Translations under genes and position numbers: made by a program
In this document: piece by piece, positions 57,225 through 64,000 of the stretch
Numbering within the stretch: position 1 is the first letter of the stretch
Layout: each line of letters opens with the position of its first letter
The notes under the pieces: model-generated
Seen by the model: only the letters and a program-made list of their open reading frames with translations
Told to the model about the DNA's origin: nothing
Database searches by the model: none
NCBI GenBank assembly: GCA_944324425.1
Contig: CALUWE010000005.1
Coordinates: forward strand, 1 to 64,000
Origin: Candidatus Gastranaerophilales bacterium
GTDB lineage: Bacteria > Cyanobacteriota > Vampirovibrionia > Gastranaerophilales > Gastranaerophilaceae
DNA length: 64,000 bases
Direction: 5' to 3'

Positions 57225-59750
57225 TTATTTATATTTTTTAAATTCGGTTTTATTGAACGTATAGGGAATAATTTTATCTTCTTTTATTTCAAATTTAATT
57301 GCACCGTTTTCTTTTGTATTTAAAACCTTTGAATATTTCTTCAATACGTCTACTGTTTCAATATCAGGGTGATTATATGGATTTCTGCCCGTTAATATAA
57401 CAGAATATTTCGGCCTGAGTTTTCTTAGCATTATGTCATTTGCTGTTCGCTTTGCGCCATGGTGTGAAACTTTTAAAATATCAATGTCATTTGGCATAAA
57501 TTTTTCTATTGTATAAAAGCTTTTTATTGGTATATCTGCCAAAAATAAAAATTTAAGGTCGCCGTATTTAATAAATGTTACGGTTGATGAGTCGTTTTTT
57601 GAAATTTTATTGTTGGATTTTGGAACATAATTTACAACTTCAATATTTTTGTCATATGAAAACCTTTGTTTTGTATAAGGCAGCGTATAATTAATTTTAT
57701 TTTCTTCTATGTAATTTTTAATTTTGCAGGAATTTTTGGAGCTGCACTCTAATTTGGGAATTATCAGATTTTTTACTTTTACTTCTTTTAAAATATCAAC
57801 CAAGCCGCCTGAATGGTCCGAATCATAGTGAGTTACAATTAAAAGTTCAATTTCTTTTATGTTTTTGTCATAAAAATATTCCAAAGTAATTCTTTTTGCG
57901 GTTGAAGAATCGGGGAATATGTATCTGCCTGTATCTATCATTATATATTTATTATCTGTTGTTTTAATTAATGTATTATCGGAATTTCCGGTATCAAAGA
58001 ATATTATTTCGCCTTTATTGGTGTCAAAATTTATAAATTGCACTGAAATAATAAAAACGGAAACAATAAGTGCGATGTTTAAAAATTTTCTTTTGAATAA
58101 ATGCTTAATGCAGAAAAACAAAAGAATGATGAATACATAAAAACTGAAAATTAAAAACGGGTTCGGTGAGGGAACTTTTATTATTGAATAATTAAGAGCT
58201 GCAAAATAGTTTGATATATTAAGGATTATTTGTATTAATTGGTTTAATACAACATCTAATGCGGGAATTATGCAGTCTGACATAAAAGGAATAAGACAAA
58301 ATGCGGACGAAATAAAACCCAAAAAGCTTACAATTCCAATAAACGGTACAACGGCAATGTTTGCCAAAATTGAATAAATTGAAAAAGTGTTAAAATAATG
58401 AGCTTGCAGGGGTGCCGCCCAAAGTTGTGCAATAAAAGGCACTAAAAATATACAGGTAATTGATACGGGTGAAAATATCATAAGAAAAGATTTAGTCAGC
58501 TTATTAAAATTTTTCAGTTTTCTTATATAGTTTCTTTCTTTGCTTTCAATAATTGTTGTTGTGCAAGGAGTACAGATGATTAATCCCAAAGTTACAAGAA
58601 AAGACAATTGAAACCCGACATCTGCTATGTATTCCGGTTTAAAGAGCATAATAAGAAAACCGGCCATAAATATTAACGAAATTCCGTTGGCTTCTCTGTA
58701 TATAAATTTACCAAGCAAAATTAAAATGAGCATAACAGACGCTCTTACAATGGATGGCGGAAAGCCGGTCATGGTCATGTATAAAATTACGACACAAAGT
58801 CCCGATAAAATTTTTAGTCTGTAATGTATATTTATAAAATAAACAATGCAAAGCCACATCGAAAGAATCAATGCAACATTCAGCCCCGAAGCCGCTAAAA
58901 GATGTAATAAGCCCGAATTTATAAACGATTCTCTGACTTCATCGGGAGTGTTTATTGCATCATCTCCAAAAACAATGCCGCCCAATATTTCTAAATTTGG
59001 TGATTTCAGATATTTTCCGTGGGTTTGAATAACTTTGTCTCTCAAATTATTCATATATCTTGTAAAACATATTCCAAGATAATTAAGCTTGCTTTTTGGT
59101 GTCTTTTTATTTTTTAATTCAGCTATATTCGGACTGTGTATAAATTCGCATTCTTTAGCATAAAATGTTTTTAAAATTCCTTTGTTGTTTAAAAACTTTC
59201 TGTAATCGAATTGTGAAGGATTTGTTGCCTCTGTCGGGGTTGTCATTGTGCCTGTTAATTTTATTTTATCTCCGTATTTTGGAATATAATTATCATCCGC
59301 AGATTTTACGGTTGCAAGAATTGTTCCTTTATCAATTTTGATTGTTTTGTTTTGAATCACTACAAGATTAACTTCAAGCGGAAATTTACAGCTTCCTTTT
59401 TTCTCGCTGCAGTTTGGAATATTTATTACCGTTCCTGTCGCTTGCATATTTTTTACGATTTCTGTTCCGTAAAAGTCATCAAAGGCCACATATTTATATT
59501 TTGCATTTATAAAACCGATTACAAAAAGAATGTACAGAAAAAGTATAAAAAGCGGAGAAATAAATTTTTCGTATTTTTTGGCAAAAATCAAATATAAGTA
59601 TATAAGGCAGGTAAATATGGTTACAATAGCTGCTATTATTGCTGTTTTCCCGCAATAAAAGGCAATAAGTCCGGCTGAATACGACAAGAAAATCAGAGCA
59701 CATATAAGAGATTTGTTTTCTTTTATATTAATTAAAAAGCCCTTCAACAT
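57225..59750 (-). CDS. comEC: ComEC/Rec2 DNA-uptake channel protein with metallo-hydrolase domain
   Basis: 841 residues with the full ComEC plan: N-terminal membrane helices, a soluble OB-like DUF4131 region (60-180), the competence membrane domain with SGLLHLLAASGLNVALILS and GFPPSIVRASVMLILILLG, and a C-terminal metallo-beta-lactamase domain (from about 580) with IMIDTG, THYDSDHSGGL and VSHHGAKRTAND. It transports single-stranded DNA across the inner membrane; the hydrolase domain may degrade the other strand. It implies natural transformability if ComEA and type IV pili exist elsewhere. Monocistronic. Confidence 0.94.
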   Translation of the reverse strand: MLKGFLINIKENKSLICALIFLSYSAGLIAFYCGKTAIIAAIVTIFTCLIYLYLIFAKKYEKFISPLFILFLYILFVIGFINAKYKYVAFDDFYGTEIVKNMQATGTVINIPNCSEKKGSCKFPLEVNLVVIQNKTIKIDKGTILATVKSADDNYIPKYGDKIKLTGTMTTPTEATNPSQFDYRKFLNNKGILKTFYAKECEFIHSPNIAELKNKKTPKSKLNYLGICFTRYMNNLRDKVIQTHGKYLKSPNLEILGGIVFGDDAINTPDEVRESFINSGLLHLLAASGLNVALILSMWLCIVYFINIHYRLKILSGLCVVILYMTMTGFPPSIVRASVMLILILLGKFIYREANGISLIFMAGFLIMLFKPEYIADVGFQLSFLVTLGLIICTPCTTTIIESKERNYIRKLKNFNKLTKSFLMIFSPVSITCIFLVPFIAQLWAAPLQAHYFNTFSIYSILANIAVVPFIGIVSFLGFISSAFCLIPFMSDCIIPALDVVLNQLIQIILNISNYFAALNYSIIKVPSPNPFLIFSFYVFIILLFFCIKHLFKRKFLNIALIVSVFIISVQFINFDTNKGEIIFFDTGNSDNTLIKTTDNKYIMIDTGRYIFPDSSTAKRITLEYFYDKNIKEIELLIVTHYDSDHSGGLVDILKEVKVKNLIIPKLECSSKNSCKIKNYIEENKINYTLPYTKQRFSYDKNIEVVNYVPKSNNKISKNDSSTVTFIKYGDLKFLFLADIPIKSFYTIEKFMPNDIDILKVSHHGAKRTANDIMLRKLRPKYSVILTGRNPYNHPDIETVDVLKKYSKVLNTKENGAIKFEIKEDKIIPYTFNKTEFKKYK

Positions 59751-59893
59751 ATATCATTTATCCCATATCAAGCTTGCTTTTCACGGGTTTGTTAAATTTT
59801 GTTAACTAACATTTTTACAAAAAGTCAATTTTACAGAGGATATATACTTTATATATTCAACGAGAGAAAATTTTTTTACCAAAGGAGAGTAAA

Positions 59894-61375
59894 ATGACAC
59901 ACGTAAGTACTATTAAAACAAATACCCAAACAATGACCCCTGAAGCTTTACAAGAAGCTATCAGAAACGGAAGTATTGATTCAACAAAAATTACTGATGT
60001 TTCAGTATTTAACCAATCAGCTGACCCGTCAGCTTGCACAGATGGCAAAGATGACGGTAAAATCGGCTTTTTTGAAGCAATCGGAAGCACGTTAAAAGGC
60101 GCTGTTGAAGGTGTCGTAAACGGTATTAAAGGTTGCTTTTTTGATGAAAACGGAAACTTCAGCTTAGGTAATACATTAAAAACTGCATTAACGGTTGGCG
60201 CTTGCTTTATCCCAGGCGTTGGTCCTATCATTGCAACAGGCTTGTGCGCATATGGTGCTGTTAAGGGCGGTATAGGCATTGCTAAGGGTGTGGCAGCAGC
60301 TGCAACTGCTGAAACAGACGCTGAGGCAAAAGCAGCATTTGAGTCAATCGGTGCAAACGGCGTTGCAACAGCAGCTTCAGCGGTAGGTCTTAAAGCTTCT
60401 ATCGGTGCTGTTTCCGCAGGTGCTAAAGCAGCAACCGGTTCATCAGCCTTCCAAAACGCTACAACTGTTGGCGGCAAGGTTGCAGGCTTAGCTAAAGACG
60501 CTCTTGCAGGTGTTAAAGGATATTACGGTTCCGCTTGGGGCAGTGCAACGGGCACAACTGCACAAAAGCTCGGCCAAGTAGCTAAAACCACATTAAAAGA
60601 CACAGGTTCAAACGCAGTAGCAGCAGCTAAAGCAGCTAAAGATGCAGTTAAAAATAAAGTTGACAAAATTACAGGTAAATCAGGCACTATTTCTGAAGCT
60701 AAAATGACTAAACTTGCAGAAAAGAATAATATGACTCAATCTGCAGACGGTTCTTATCAAACAACTTCAAAAGACGGCTTGACAACAAAACAATACAATA
60801 AAGTTGTTGCAGATGACGGTACTGTTTCATACGAAATCAAAACAACAAAAACACCTAAATCTTCAACTCAGACTTCATACTCAGCTGATGCTGACGGCGC
60901 ATTAACAAAAACAACTTCAAAAACAATTCAAAAATCAACTCTTTCAGACGCTCAGATTGAAGCTCTTAAAGCATTAGACGGAAAAGCAGCAGGCAGCTCT
61001 AAAATCAAAGTTGAAGTAACCGGTGATACAGTAACAATTACATCAACAGGCAAAGGTACTCAATTTGGCAAGGCAATTCACGATATTACAAGCACAGGTG
61101 CTGGCCAATACGCAACATATACAAACGCTGCAGGTGATACGGTTTCAACAGTAGCAGCAGGCCAACCAAAAGCAGCAGCTTGGACATTAGCTTCAACTAC
61201 AACAAGAGGTGCAGCTGATAATATTGAAGACCAAATCCCCTTAGCTTCACAACAATATGCAACAGTAGATATCCAATCAGGTGTTGAATATGACTTAGAA
61301 GATTATACAATCTACGGTGCAGACCAAGTTAACGAAAGCTATTCACAAATTATGTCAGATGCATACGGTCTGTAA
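59894..61375 (+). CDS. Unknown Ala/Gly/Thr/Lys-rich protein with glycine-zipper segment
   Basis: 493 residues, not recognised. Residues 1-40 are polar and lack a Sec signal. DGKDDGKIGFFEAIG near 52 is EF-hand-like but incomplete. Residues 95-140 form a hydrophobic Gly-zipper (LTVGACFIPGVGPIIATG, then AYGAVKGGIGIAKG) that could insert in or span membranes. Residues 140-270 are Ala/Lys-rich helix, and 270-490 Thr/Ser/Asp-rich beta-like repeats (for example QTTSKDGLTTKQYNKVVAD). A very strong AAAGGAG, its own terminator and a more G+C-rich codon choice than neighbours suggest high expression. It may be a secreted or surface protein. Confidence 0.72.
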   Translation: MTHVSTIKTNTQTMTPEALQEAIRNGSIDSTKITDVSVFNQSADPSACTDGKDDGKIGFFEAIGSTLKGAVEGVVNGIKGCFFDENGNFSLGNTLKTALTVGACFIPGVGPIIATGLCAYGAVKGGIGIAKGVAAAATAETDAEAKAAFESIGANGVATAASAVGLKASIGAVSAGAKAATGSSAFQNATTVGGKVAGLAKDALAGVKGYYGSAWGSATGTTAQKLGQVAKTTLKDTGSNAVAAAKAAKDAVKNKVDKITGKSGTISEAKMTKLAEKNNMTQSADGSYQTTSKDGLTTKQYNKVVADDGTVSYEIKTTKTPKSSTQTSYSADADGALTKTTSKTIQKSTLSDAQIEALKALDGKAAGSSKIKVEVTGDTVTITSTGKGTQFGKAIHDITSTGAGQYATYTNAAGDTVSTVAAGQPKAAAWTLASTTTRGAADNIEDQIPLASQQYATVDIQSGVEYDLEDYTIYGADQVNESYSQIMSDAYGL

Positions 61376-61394
61376 TAATAAAAACTAAATAAAT

Positions 61395-61427
61395 AAAAAA
61401 GGGGGCTTTTTAAAGCCCCCTTTTTTT
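61395..61427. terminator. Bidirectional terminator
   Basis: AAAAAAGGGGGCTTT and AAAGCCCCCTTTTTTT form a very strong hairpin. It overlaps the stop codon of the leftward gene ending at 61426. Confidence 0.9.
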
Positions 61428-62241
61428 AGTCTATAATTGTAACCGTTGCACCGCCGTTTGAACCGTATCTTCCTTCGTAGCCGTAGCCGTTTTGATAGTC
61501 CCCTGCGCTTGTTCCGTTATTATCGTCAAAAAGATTTATTGTTTTGCTTTTTCCGTATTGCGAATTATTGTAATTTCCGTTTACAATCCCGTTGTTTGGC
61601 GTTGGCACGGTTGAATAGTACGGGTCATTTTCTTCGTCTTTTTTAAATACGTTTTTTATTTTATCTATAATACCTTCTCTGTAATAATAGTTAGGGTTGT
61701 TATAAATTCCGTTTGTGTAGCCGTAATTGTTGTAATAGCCGTACCCTACAGGCGGCGTAAAGCCTGTTATTGTCCCATATGGTCTTCTTCCCCAAAAGCG
61801 GTTATTGTACCATCTGTTGCAGTGGCAATTGTGTCTGCTATATCTTCCGTAACCTCTGTATCCTCCGTAATATCCGCCATACGATGGGCCAAAACCGCCT
61901 ACACCCGTTCTCATAACGCCAATTCCTGCTATCAGGCATTTGTTTGAATATTTATTTATCATATCCATCCTTTTTGCAAAACTGCCTGATTGTATTGAGC
62001 CGAATATTTTGGATTCTATTCTTGACAATCTTACTTCTGTTGAGTCTTCTTTGAAATTTTTTCCCAATATTTTATATTCGGCTTTTTCTAAAGTTTTTAT
62101 ATCAATTTTTTCAACCGCTTCCTTGCAGGTGAAATCGTTATAGCCGTCTTTAACTTTGTAATTGGCATTAATAATGTCATCATGAGCAAAAGAAGGCAAA
62201 ATGCTTAAAATTAACCCTAAAATTAAAATATAATTTTTCAT
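61426..62241 (-). CDS. Exported Gly/Tyr/Asn-rich protein
   Basis: 271 residues. Signal peptide MKNYILILGLILSILPSFAH. Residues 30-100 are helical and include EVRLSRIESKIFGSIQSG, which resembles the R(I/L)xxLE..(V/I)FG surface-protein motif I associate with cyanobacteria and relatives. From about 110 the sequence is Gly/Tyr/Asn/Arg-rich (GGYYGGYRGYGRYSR, GYGYYNNYGYTNG), like adhesive or amyloid-like extracellular proteins. Function unknown. A TATTTT box lies 6 nt before the ATG, again without Shine-Dalgarno. Confidence 0.7.
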   Translation of the reverse strand: MKNYILILGLILSILPSFAHDDIINANYKVKDGYNDFTCKEAVEKIDIKTLEKAEYKILGKNFKEDSTEVRLSRIESKIFGSIQSGSFAKRMDMINKYSNKCLIAGIGVMRTGVGGFGPSYGGYYGGYRGYGRYSRHNCHCNRWYNNRFWGRRPYGTITGFTPPVGYGYYNNYGYTNGIYNNPNYYYREGIIDKIKNVFKKDEENDPYYSTVPTPNNGIVNGNYNNSQYGKSKTINLFDDNNGTSAGDYQNGYGYEGRYGSNGGATVTIID

Positions 62242-62302
62242 AATATGAAAATAACTCGGGTTGAAATTTTTTAAACCCTATATAAAGCTATTAGCAGATT
62301 GT

Positions 62303-63133
62303 CTAATAATTTAATTGTCTTATTGCGAAAATGGTTTTATCAAGGTCTGATAAAAGTTTGGCATCTTCCTTTAAAATGTTTTCAGGGTCATATTTTGTGC
62401 CCATAACCGGTGAAAATTTTGAATAGTAATTGGCATCAAACTTTAAATTGCCCAAAACTTTAGCCTTATAGCTTAAATCTAATAAAAGCCAATATGAAGG
62501 GCTCATGCCGTCGGGCGTGTCTTTGTATAATTTTTCAATTCTTCTTGCGTGTAAATCCAATAAGTTTACATTAGCATTAAACTTTTGAATATTTTCATGG
62601 TTTTCAATTACAACTCTGAAACTTTCCAAAAATTTCATTACCCTAATCATATCCACAACATAATTTGAAGGATTTTCTTTCTTCAGGATTACATCTAAAA
62701 ACAACGGGTCTTCAATTTTTGATTTTTGAAATTCTTCAGGGTAATAATTATCGGCGCTTACGCCTTCCCCTTTAACATTTGTGGATTTTGGCTTTTTGTA
62801 TTGAAATTCTGATTTTATATCCGGTAAACTTCCTCGATAGCCTGATTGAACCGTGTCAAACTGAGGCTCTTGTTTTTTGTTTCTGTTAAACAGTCTGTTA
62901 AAAAAGCCTTTTATCCCGCCTTCTTCCTTTTGTTTTGGTGCGGAATAACTTGATTGATTGTTAACCTTAACTTCGTTTGAAGCCCCTTTTTTAATTTTAT
63001 ACTCTTCATACTTCGGTATTTCAAAAGAAACATTCGGCGGAAGGTCCAGGTCGTACATTGAATCTGCTTTTGCACTTATCTTTGGCGCAAAAAGCAATAC
63101 AAGAAAAAGAAAAAATAAAACTAACTTCTTCAT
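62303..63133 (-). CDS. Exported protein of unknown function
   Basis: 276 residues. Signal peptide MKKLVLFFLFLVLLFAPKISAKA. Residues 25-140 are low-complexity, Lys/Ser/Gln-rich with a basic patch GFFNRLFNRNKKQEP. Residues 140-276 form a predicted helical domain (VVDMIRVMKFLESFRVVIEN, NLLDLHARRIEKLYKDTPDG). I do not recognise it. Its start is 6 nt after a perfect TATAAT. It precedes the similarly exported gene 61426-62241 on the same strand. Confidence 0.7.
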   Translation of the reverse strand: MKKLVLFFLFLVLLFAPKISAKADSMYDLDLPPNVSFEIPKYEEYKIKKGASNEVKVNNQSSYSAPKQKEEGGIKGFFNRLFNRNKKQEPQFDTVQSGYRGSLPDIKSEFQYKKPKSTNVKGEGVSADNYYPEEFQKSKIEDPLFLDVILKKENPSNYVVDMIRVMKFLESFRVVIENHENIQKFNANVNLLDLHARRIEKLYKDTPDGMSPSYWLLLDLSYKAKVLGNLKFDANYYSKFSPVMGTKYDPENILKEDAKLLSDLDKTIFAIRQLNY

Positions 63134-63139
63134 ACTTAA

Positions 63140-63145
63140 ATTATA
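63140..63145 (-). promoter_or_regulatory. -10 box, predicted leaderless
   Basis: On the minus strand TATAAT (63145-63140) ends 6 nt before the ATG at 63133. No Shine-Dalgarno. Confidence 0.55.
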
Positions 63146-63180
63146 ATGATGATTTGCAAAAATGTAAAAATTATAAAGTT

Positions 63181-63735
63181 TTATATGTGGCTTTTGTTAT
63201 ATTTTTCCTGCAGCTTTTGCATATCCGAACCCAGCCAATCAATTGCCGCGTTCATTGCCGCATTTAGCGCAATATTCAAACTTTCTTTTTCTTCTTGTCT
63301 GAAATTTTCCAAAACAAATTTTTCGGAAGGAAAATTTTTGGGCTGCGGCCCGATGCCGACTTTTAATCTGTCAAAATCAGATGAGCCTGTTTCTTTTATA
63401 ATTGATTTTATTCCGTTATGACCGCCGTCAGAACCTTTATCTCTAAATCTTAAAGTTCCTAACGGAAGCGAAATATCATCATAAATGATTAAAATATCTT
63501 TTATATTTAACTTATAAAAATTCATAACTTCTGCAACGGCAAAGCCTGATAAATTCATGTATGTTTTTGGCAACAAGTAAAGAACATCGCCGTCTTTTGC
63601 AAAAAAAGATTTAAATTTTTCCTGAAGTTTTAGATTCTTTTTTTCTAAAATTCTGTCAAGCACCATAAAGCCTGTATTGTGCCTTGTGTTTATATATTTA
63701 ACATCGGGGTTTCCAAGCCCAACTATAAGCTTCAT
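63181..63735 (-). CDS. pth: Peptidyl-tRNA hydrolase
   Basis: 184 residues, the normal length. LIVGLGNPDVKYINTRHNTG at the N-terminus contains the catalytic Asn and His; LIIYDDISLPLG contains the catalytic Asp; GGHNGIKSI is the third signature. It releases peptides from prematurely dissociated peptidyl-tRNA. AAAGGG precedes the ATG. The ribosomal L25 gene, its frequent neighbour in other bacteria, is 25 kb away. Confidence 0.96.
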   Translation of the reverse strand: MKLIVGLGNPDVKYINTRHNTGFMVLDRILEKKNLKLQEKFKSFFAKDGDVLYLLPKTYMNLSGFAVAEVMNFYKLNIKDILIIYDDISLPLGTLRFRDKGSDGGHNGIKSIIKETGSSDFDRLKVGIGPQPKNFPSEKFVLENFRQEEKESLNIALNAAMNAAIDWLGSDMQKLQEKYNKSHI

Positions 63736-63855
63736 AATTTTTCCCTTTCAATTTTAATTATAATACAAATTATCTTACTAGCTATTTATATGTGGAATAA
63801 AAAAAAGATAACTAAGGTTTAACTTCAAAATATTAATTATTTTGGAGCAGTTAAA

Positions 63856-64000
63856 ATGAAAAATACAAGCCTTAAAGAATTTGACATAAAAAGTTCAAAA
63901 AAAGTCGGCGATTTTTTAGAACAAAACAACCTTCATAAAAAAGATTTTGCACAAATGATAGGTGTTACCTTGTCTTATGTCTATAACATTATTGATGAAA
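63856..64000 (+). CDS. N-terminal part of a helix-turn-helix (XRE-like) protein, cut by the window edge
   Basis: The frame opens at ATG 63856 (GGAG upstream) and runs off the right edge. The 48 visible residues include VGDFLEQNNLHKKDFAQMIG and VTLSYVYNIIDE, the pattern of a Cro/CI-type HTH (LHKKDFAQMIGVTLSYVYNI). Target and full length cannot be seen. Confidence 0.7.
   Translation, partial: MKNTSLKEFDIKSSKKVGDFLEQNNLHKKDFAQMIGVTLSYVYNIIDE

Noticed and set aside
59857-60477. 206-codon minus-strand frame opposite the Ala/Gly-rich gene
   Set aside because: A shadow created by repeated GCN/GGN codons; it lacks a start signal and the sense strand has a very strong one.
1-64000. Prophage, transposon or defence island
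   Set aside because: No integrase, transposase, capsid, terminase, restriction or toxin-antitoxin gene was recognised; the helicases sit in ordinary-looking chromosomal contexts.

Overview
The window is AT-rich bacterial chromosome: dense, single-copy, mostly housekeeping genes on both strands, with no phage, plasmid, insertion-sequence or CRISPR signature. My best guess for the host is an anaerobic, Gram-negative-type gut Melainabacterium (Vampirovibrionia, Gastranaerophilales-like). The reasons are an OmpH/Skp periplasmic chaperone together with a cyanobacteria-like PspA/Vipp1, a VKOR-DsbA fusion and ComEC; an [FeFe]-hydrogenase maturase (HydG) pointing to fermentation; and several unannotatable protein families that I associate, from memory only, with that group. 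This assignment is an inference, not a search result. TGA is used as a stop codon, and TTG start codons are unusually frequent.

Layout. 1-361: the 5' part of a CAT tRNA running off the left edge, then a 112-bp tandem repeat built from pieces of that tRNA and its upstream region. 362-3501: leftward hisB, a hisC-HAD fusion, a YkgJ-type cysteine-cluster protein and an unknown gene. 3566-10170: gpmI, prs, then leftward yebC and a UvrD-like helicase-nuclease. 10212-18918: a TPR protein, glutaredoxin, a short ORF, a coiled-coil protein, a DivIC/FtsB-like gene and dnaA, followed by a tightly coupled radical-SAM/SPASM + M16 protease pair, an EF-hand protein behind a large hairpin, and rsmD. 18951-29222: a CoA-disulfide-reductase-like flavoprotein, two related membrane proteins, leuA, a second radical SAM protein, tRNA-Pro, a very long ABC1-type kinase-like protein, a REC-HD-GYP regulator and tRNA-Ser. 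29281-39077: a helicase/J-domain/PspA operon, skp, two plsC genes, a 518-residue unknown membrane protein, folP and L25. 39231-45905: DUF192-uvrC, BlaI-unknown-TadE-like, and a small division cluster rsmH-ftsL-like-ftsI. 46040-54019: a SWIM-SNF2 ATPase, hydG, a beta-lactamase-fold protein, an unknown secreted protein, a variant GGDEF protein and hisF. 54080-64000: an unknown family protein, VKOR-DsbA, queH, a candidate small RNA, comEC, a large Ala/Gly/Thr-rich protein, two exported unknown proteins, pth and the start of an HTH gene.

How it works together. Histidine synthesis is represented by scattered pieces (hisB, hisC-HAD, hisF), and the fused HAD domain may supply the missing histidinol-phosphatase. 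Envelope, division and stress functions (FtsB-like, FtsL-like, FtsI, PspA, Skp, PlsC, VKOR-DsbA) and DNA metabolism (DnaA, UvrC, helicases, ComEC) are spread throughout. Second-messenger genes (an intact HD-GYP and a GGDEF with altered signature) suggest c-di-GMP-type control.

Most notable signals. (1) At least eight genes have a TAnnnT -10 box exactly 6 nt before the start codon and no Shine-Dalgarno sequence, implying common leaderless transcription. (2) A short N-terminal MKI...PxFxG tag is shared by the PRPP synthetase and an unrelated membrane protein, with the same core inside a third protein. (3) A radical SAM/SPASM and M16 protease pair resembles PqqE/PqqF logic. (4) There is a candidate structured small RNA at 57033-57223. 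(5) Key residues or domains are altered or missing in DnaA, UvrC, the beta-lactamase-fold protein, the GGDEF protein and the ABC1-like kinase.
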